Source of the DNA: Burkholderiaceae bacterium
Lineage (GTDB): Bacteria; Pseudomonadota; Gammaproteobacteria; Burkholderiales; Burkholderiaceae_C
NCBI GenBank assembly: GCA_014879655.1
Contig: JACSRS010000124.1
Coordinates: 1-40,201 of the forward strand
Length of the DNA stretch: 40,201 bases
Direction: 5' to 3'
In this document: piece after piece, positions 36,454 through 40,201 of the stretch
How positions within the stretch are numbered: position 1 is the stretch's first letter
Layout: each line of letters starts with the position of its first letter
Position numbers and translations under genes: made by a program
The notes under the pieces: generated by a model
Seen by the model: only the letters and a program-made list of their open reading frames with translations
Told to the model about the DNA's origin: nothing
Database searches by the model: none

Positions 36454-37830
36454 ATGGCAAAGTCTGACTATCAACTGTTCGTCATCGGTGGCGGCTCCGG
36501 TGGCGTGCGTGCGGCGCGCATCGCGGCCACGCTGGGCGCCCGCGTGGCGATTGCCGAGTCGTTCCGCTACGGCGGCACCTGCGTGATTCGCGGCTGCGTG
36601 CCCAAGAAGCTGCTGGTCTACGCCTCGCACTTTGCCGACGATTTTGAAGACGCCGCCGGTTTTGGCTGGCGCGTGCCGCCCGCCACCTTTTCGTGGCCGG
36701 AACTGATTGCCGCCAAAGACCGCGAAATCAGCCGCCTGAGCGGCCTGTACCAGGACAACCTGCAGCGCTCAGGCGTGACCGTGCTGAACGGCCATGCCCG
36801 TCTGATCGACCGGCACACGGTGGCGGTTGACGGCCAGACTTTCAGCGCAGAAAACATCCTGATCGCCACCGGCGGGCGGCCTTACCTGCCGGCGATCGAA
36901 GGCATCGAGCACGCCATCACGTCCAACGAGGTGTTCGACCTGCCGCAGATGCCCAGACGCGTGCTGATCGTCGGGGGTGGCTTCATCGCGGTGGAGTTTG
37001 CCGGCATCCTGCACGGCCTGGGCGCGCAGGTCACGCTGGCCTACCGGGGCGAACAGGTACTGCGCGGTTTTGATCACAGTCTCCGCCAGCATCTGCACGA
37101 CGCCATGGTCGCGCGGGGCGTGCGGGTGCTGCTGCATACCGATGTGACGCGCCTGTCACGCCGGCAAGACGGCACGCTGGATGCTCAACTGAAAGGCGAG
37201 AACAGCAGCACCGAGGCATTCGACGCGGTGCTTTACGCCACCGGGCGCGTCCCGGCGACCGAGGGGCTGGGCCTGGCCGAAGCCGGTGTCACGCTGGGTG
37301 AAAGGGGCGAGGTCAAGGTCAATGAATGGCGCTGCAGCAACGTGCCGGGCATTTACGCCGTGGGTGACGTCACCGACCACATCGCACTGACCCCGGTGGC
37401 CATCCGCGAAGGTGCTGCGGTGGCCCAGGCGCTGTTTGGCACGAATCCGCAGCCGGTCGACCTGGCCGTGGTACCGGCGGCGGTGTTCAGTCAGCCACCG
37501 ATCGGCACCGCCGGCCTTTCCGAAGAGCGGGCGCTGCAGCGGCACGGCGAAATCGATGTCTACCAGAGCGCGTTCCGGCCCATGCGCAACATCCTGGCCG
37601 GGCGGGACGAGCGCACGCTGGTGAAGCTGGTGGTGGACACGGCGACGCAGAAGGTGCTGGGCGCGCACATGATTGGCCCGGACGCGCCGGAGATCATCCA
37701 GGGCATCGGCATTGCCGTCCGCATGGGGGCGACCAAGGCGCAGTTCGACGCCGTGGTGGCGATTCACCCGACGGCGGCGGAGGAGTTCGTCACACTGAAG
37801 GACAAGGTCACGCGCCGGCGCGAGGCCTGA
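36454..37830 (+). CDS. gor: glutathione-disulfide reductase
   Basis: 458 residues from ATG 36454, preceded by GAGGAG (36439-36444). It reduces GSSG to GSH with NADPH in the cytoplasm. FAD site: LFVIGGGSGGVRAARIAA. Redox-active disulfide: GGTCVIRGCVPKKLLVYAS. NADPH site: VLIVGGGFIAVEFAGILHGLGAQVTLAYRG with downstream Arg. IYAVGDVTDHIALTPVAIREG and the C-terminal HPTAAEEFVTL (catalytic His and Glu) complete it. Length is normal. Divergent from the bufferin operon. GSH is also the likely electron source for arsenic and selenium reduction, which links it to the surrounding loci. Confidence 0.95.
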   Translation: MAKSDYQLFVIGGGSGGVRAARIAATLGARVAIAESFRYGGTCVIRGCVPKKLLVYASHFADDFEDAAGFGWRVPPATFSWPELIAAKDREISRLSGLYQDNLQRSGVTVLNGHARLIDRHTVAVDGQTFSAENILIATGGRPYLPAIEGIEHAITSNEVFDLPQMPRRVLIVGGGFIAVEFAGILHGLGAQVTLAYRGEQVLRGFDHSLRQHLHDAMVARGVRVLLHTDVTRLSRRQDGTLDAQLKGENSSTEAFDAVLYATGRVPATEGLGLAEAGVTLGERGEVKVNEWRCSNVPGIYAVGDVTDHIALTPVAIREGAAVAQALFGTNPQPVDLAVVPAAVFSQPPIGTAGLSEERALQRHGEIDVYQSAFRPMRNILAGRDERTLVKLVVDTATQKVLGAHMIGPDAPEIIQGIGIAVRMGATKAQFDAVVAIHPTAAEEFVTLKDKVTRRREA

Positions 37831-37855
37831 AGCCCGACCGCCGCGCTGGGAGTGG

Positions 37856-38395
37856 CTACAGCAGGTCGGCGATCTTGTCCCAGGCCTCGGCGGGGATGCG
37901 GCCCAGGTAGTGCGCCGCGATCTGCCCTTTCTTGTCGATGATGAAGGTCTCGGGCAGGCGCGGGCGCTTGGTGAACGAGTCCATGTAGCCGGTCTCGCCG
38001 GCCCACAGCGTGATGAAGCGCTGGTTGGCCGGCACGGTGCCGTTGACCAGGCGTTCGTAATCGAGCAGGTCCTGGCGCTTGCGGTCTTCGCTCACCGTGA
38101 CCACTTCAAACGGCTGGCTGCGCCAGCCCTGCACGTTGGCACGCAGTTCGGGCATCTTGTCCCGGCAGACGGCGCAGTCGGTGGACCAGAAAAACACCAG
38201 CACCACTTTGCCGCGAAGTTTGGCCAGGTCGAACGGCTTGTTGTCGATGGCCGTGCCCCGCAAGTCGGGGATGCCGGCGGTTGCCGCCGCTGCCGCAGGC
38301 GGCGCGACTGTTGCCGTCTGGGCATGAGCGCCATCGAGCTGGCCGGTGGTCAGCACAAGGGCGGCCAGCAAGGGCAGGGTGCGGGGCAGGCGCAT
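37856..38395 (-). CDS. secreted TlpA/ResA-like thioredoxin-fold protein
   Basis: 179 residues from the ATG at 38395-38393. Signal peptide MRLPRTLPLLAALVLTTGQLDGAHA, an Ala-rich spacer, then a thioredoxin fold with GKVVLVFFWSTDCAVCRDKMPELRANVQ; the active site is CAVC. RLPETFIIDKKGQIAAHYLGRI is the cis-proline strand region. It should act as a periplasmic thiol reductase or oxidase, possibly for metal-binding or cytochrome proteins. It is convergent with gor and divergent from the ECF sigma gene, and carries the same promoter motif as the bufferin and arsenosugar operons. Confidence 0.86.
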   Translation of the reverse strand: MRLPRTLPLLAALVLTTGQLDGAHAQTATVAPPAAAAATAGIPDLRGTAIDNKPFDLAKLRGKVVLVFFWSTDCAVCRDKMPELRANVQGWRSQPFEVVTVSEDRKRQDLLDYERLVNGTVPANQRFITLWAGETGYMDSFTKRPRLPETFIIDKKGQIAAHYLGRIPAEAWDKIADLL

Positions 38396-38455
38396 GGCGA
38401 ATTTCCTGTGAAAGGCTGAAGGAAGGGCGGGACAAAAGGTCAACCCGGTCAGCGT

Positions 38456-38484
38456 ATTGGTCTGCGCGCGGGCCGATTCATTAC
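38456..38484 (-). promoter_or_regulatory. ECF-type promoter motif of the tlpA-like gene
   Basis: On the - strand, GTAATGAA (38484-38477), 14 bases, then GACCAAT (38462-38456), ending 61 bases before the ATG. The first block differs by two bases from the other sites. It lies in the 102-base gap shared with the ECF sigma gene. Confidence 0.55.
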
Positions 38485-38497
38485 ACTGCAGTCCAGC

Positions 38498-39082
38498 ATG
38501 GCCGTGACCGATCAACTTTCATACGAACAGCAGATTGCCGCCAACCGCGACTACCTGCTGCGTTTTGCGCGCCTGCAGCTGCGCAACGACGCCTGGGCGG
38601 AGGATGCAGTGTCGGAGACCGTGCTGGCAGCGCTGGCCAAGCCGCAGTCGTTTGGCAACCGCTCGCAGCTGAAAACCTGGCTGGTCGGCATCCTCAAGCA
38701 CAAGGTCATCGATGCGCTGCGCCACCATGGTCGGGAAGTTTGTGTGGGCAACGACACTGCCGACGAGCAGGCCGACCCGCTGGAGCAGATGGCCTTTCGG
38801 CAGCGCCATCATTTCGCCGAGCCGCCGGCCGACTGGGGCAACCCCGAGCAGGACCTGAGCAGCCGGCAGTTCTTTGCGGTGCTCGAAGCCTGCACCGACA
38901 AGCTGCCGCCGGTTCAGGGGCGGCTGTTCCTGATGCGCGAATGGCTGGAGCTGTCGAGCGACGACATCTGTAAGGAATTGCAGATCACGCCGACGAACCT
39001 GTACGTCCAGCTGCACCGTGCCCGGTTGCGGCTGCGTGAATGTCTGGATCTGAACTGGTTTTCCCGCCCCACAAGCCCATGA
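38498..39082 (+). CDS. ECF-family sigma-70 factor
   Basis: 194 residues. Region 2: NRDYLLRFARLQLRNDAWAEDAVSETVLAALAKPQSFGNRSQLKTWLVGILKHKVIDALRHHGRE. Region 4: LPPVQGRLFLMREWLELSSDDICKELQITPTNLYVQLHRARLRLRECLDLNW, with the helix-turn-helix at ITPTNLYVQLHRARLRL. No region 3 is present, so it is ECF. The longer linker between the regions (about 85-120) is acidic. The ATG at 38498 has no clear ribosome site. The downstream zinc-finger protein overlaps by 4 bases and is its anti-sigma factor. It is the best candidate to read the four shared motifs. I do not see that motif in front of its own gene. Confidence 0.92.
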   Translation: MAVTDQLSYEQQIAANRDYLLRFARLQLRNDAWAEDAVSETVLAALAKPQSFGNRSQLKTWLVGILKHKVIDALRHHGREVCVGNDTADEQADPLEQMAFRQRHHFAEPPADWGNPEQDLSSRQFFAVLEACTDKLPPVQGRLFLMREWLELSSDDICKELQITPTNLYVQLHRARLRLRECLDLNWFSRPTSP

Positions 39083-39291
39083 TGCCGCTGATGCGTACCT
39101 GCAAGGAAGTCTCTGCGTTGCTGATCGCACGCGAAGACCGCGACCTGCCCATCGTCGAGCGGGTCGCGTTGCGTTTTCACCTCGCGATCTGCGAAGCCTG
39201 TCCCCGTTTTGAGCGCCAGGTGCTGACCATGCGCAACGCCATGAAGCAGTGGCGCAACTACGCCGGCGAAGAGCCGGAATCGGGCCGTTGA
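39079..39291 (+). CDS. zinc-finger (zf-HC2) anti-sigma factor
   Basis: 70 residues from ATG 39079, overlapping the sigma stop (ATGA). TCKEVSALLIAREDRDLPIVERVALRFHLAICEACPRFERQVLTMRNAM has the HxxxCxxC zinc motif (HLAICEAC) and a conserved N-terminal Cys. There is no membrane helix, so it is a soluble sensor. Such proteins release the ECF factor when the zinc-thiolate site is oxidised or bound by other metals, which would fit metal and thiol stress. Confidence 0.85.
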   Translation: MMPLMRTCKEVSALLIAREDRDLPIVERVALRFHLAICEACPRFERQVLTMRNAMKQWRNYAGEEPESGR

Positions 39292-39310
39292 TCATTCCTC
39301 CGCATCGGCT

Positions 39311-39328
39311 TTGTCGTGATCACGACAA
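39311..39328. other. perfect 18-base palindrome at the ftsY 3' end
   Basis: TTGTCGTGATCACGACAA equals its own reverse complement. It overlaps the ftsY stop codon and lies between two converging genes. It can form a 7-base stem with a 4-base loop on either strand, so it may be a bidirectional weak terminator or a protein-binding site. There is no T-run. Confidence 0.4.
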
Positions 39329-40201
39329 CAGTGCCTGCGCGAATTCCCGGGCGTTGAAGGTTTCCAGGTCTTCAATCTTCTCGCCGACGCCGATGAAATA
39401 GACCGGCACCGGCTTTTCGCGGGCGATCGCGCACAACACGCCGCCTTTGGCCGTGCCGTCGAGCTTGGTGATGACCAGGCCGGTCAGCGCCAGCGCGTCG
39501 TCGAACGCGCGCACCTGCGCCAGCGCGTTCTGCCCGGTGTTGCCATCAATCACGAGCAGCACTTCGTGCGGCGCCGTCGGGTCGGCCTTCTGCACCACGC
39601 GGCGGATCTTTTTCAGCTCCTCCATCAGGTGCAGTTGCGTCGGCAGGCGCCCAGCCGTGTCCACCAGCACCACGTCACGGCCGCGGGCACGCCCGGCGCT
39701 GACCGCGTCAAAACTGACCGCTGCCGGGTCGCCGCCCTGCTGGCTGATGATTTCCACCGTGTTGCGCGTGGCCCAGACCGCGAGTTGCTCGCGCGCCGCC
39801 GCGCGGAACGTGTCGGCCGCTGCCAGCAGCACCGTCGCGCCCGACTGGGCCAGGTGGCTGGTCAGCTTGCCGATGGACGTGGTCTTGCCCGCGCCGTTGA
39901 CCCCGGCGACCATGATCACCGTCGGCCCGTGTTTGCCGTCGTGCAGGTTGTCGGGCCGGTCGCCGATCTGCAGCGTCTTTTGCAGCGGCGCGAGCAGATC
40001 GGTGATGGCGTCCGACAGCAGGCCCTTGACGGCGGCCGGATCGGTGGTCTTGCTCTCCTTGACGCGGCGCTTCAGGTCGGTCAGCAGGAATTCGGTGGCC
40101 TTGACGCCGCTGTCGGCCATCAGCAGGGCGGTTTCCAGCTCCTCGTAGAGGGCATCGTCGATTTTCGTGCCGGTGAAGATCGTGGTCAGGCTGGTGCCGG
40201 T
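39320..40201 (-). CDS. ftsY: signal recognition particle receptor FtsY (N-terminus beyond the window)
   Basis: The frame runs from the right edge to the TGA at 39320-39322, giving 293 residues of the NG domain. The visible part starts TGTSLTTIFTGTKIDDALYEELE (N domain) and continues with VNGAGKTTSIGKLTSHLA (G1), AADTFRAAAREQL (G2), VLVDTAGRLPTQLHLMEELKK (G3), TKLDGTAKGG (G4) and GVGEKIEDLETFNAREFAQ. FtsY is the membrane-linked SRP GTPase receptor for co-translational insertion. The truncated start lies past 40201. Confidence 0.96.
   Translation of the reverse strand, partial: TGTSLTTIFTGTKIDDALYEELETALLMADSGVKATEFLLTDLKRRVKESKTTDPAAVKGLLSDAITDLLAPLQKTLQIGDRPDNLHDGKHGPTVIMVAGVNGAGKTTSIGKLTSHLAQSGATVLLAAADTFRAAAREQLAVWATRNTVEIISQQGGDPAAVSFDAVSAGRARGRDVVLVDTAGRLPTQLHLMEELKKIRRVVQKADPTAPHEVLLVIDGNTGQNALAQVRAFDDALALTGLVITKLDGTAKGGVLCAIAREKPVPVYFIGVGEKIEDLETFNAREFAQALLS

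Overview
The window is high-GC, densely coded DNA that fits a betaproteobacterium of the order Burkholderiales, probably Comamonadaceae or a close relative. This rests on gene content (senABC, BY-kinase EPS locus, DUF2282/DUF692/DUF2063/DoxX operon, FtsY style) and on small dispersed repeats; no rRNA or other marker fixes the genus. I see no tRNA, rRNA, CRISPR array or complete insertion sequence, and no gene-free stretch longer than 300 bases.

Region 1 (1-14.65 kb) is part of an exopolysaccharide/capsule locus on the + strand: the tail of an upstream gene, a GT4 glycosyltransferase, galE, a GT2 glycosyltransferase, a frameshifted FkbM methyltransferase, a MazEF-type toxin-antitoxin pair, a NodU/CmcH carbamoyltransferase, a DUF218 protein, a second GT2 enzyme, a Wza-type export protein, a Wzc-type tyrosine autokinase, a membrane-anchored J-domain protein and a TPR/jelly-roll-like protein. 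Many genes overlap by 4 bases. The FkbM and toxin-antitoxin segment is bounded by copies of a short GGGGTCAGATTCC repeat.

Region 2 (14.7-23.3 kb) is a selenium small-molecule locus. It has selD/senC and senB on the - strand, senA and a small DUF2628 membrane protein on the + strand, egtD on the - strand, and a PhnD/C/E/E-like ABC transporter. Together these predict uptake of a selenium oxyanion, activation to selenophosphate, transfer onto a sugar, and joining to hercynine to make selenoneine. A GAF-fused PilB/GspE-type ATPase (23.4-25.8 kb) follows. Then comes a - strand operon (25.8-29.9 kb) of a TVP38/DedA-flavin disulfide reductase fusion, a DUF3047 protein and an oxidoreductase of the family also found fused to SelD.

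Region 3 (30.1-33.6 kb) is an arsenosugar pathway: ArsS-type radical SAM enzyme, two small glycosyltransferases and an ArsM-type methyltransferase. Region 4 (33.6-36.2 kb, - strand) is a bufferin-type copper-binding RiPP operon: DUF2282 precursor, DUF692 enzyme, DUF2063 partner and DoxX. Region 5 holds glutathione reductase, a TlpA-like thioredoxin, an ECF sigma factor with a zinc-finger anti-sigma factor, and the truncated end of ftsY.

The most notable non-gene signal is a two-block promoter-like motif, GTAA-N2-A(A/T)-N14-GACC(A/G)A. It lies at identical spacing in front of four transcription units: arsS, the divergent TVP38-fusion operon, the bufferin operon and tlpA. It looks like an ECF promoter and suggests that selenium/arsenic/copper/thiol functions are co-regulated, possibly by the ECF sigma factor encoded at 38.5 kb. 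A second signal is a 37-base dispersed repeat in five copies. It lies at gene borders and is translated as the C-terminus of one glycosyltransferase and as part of the signal peptide of the DUF3047 protein.
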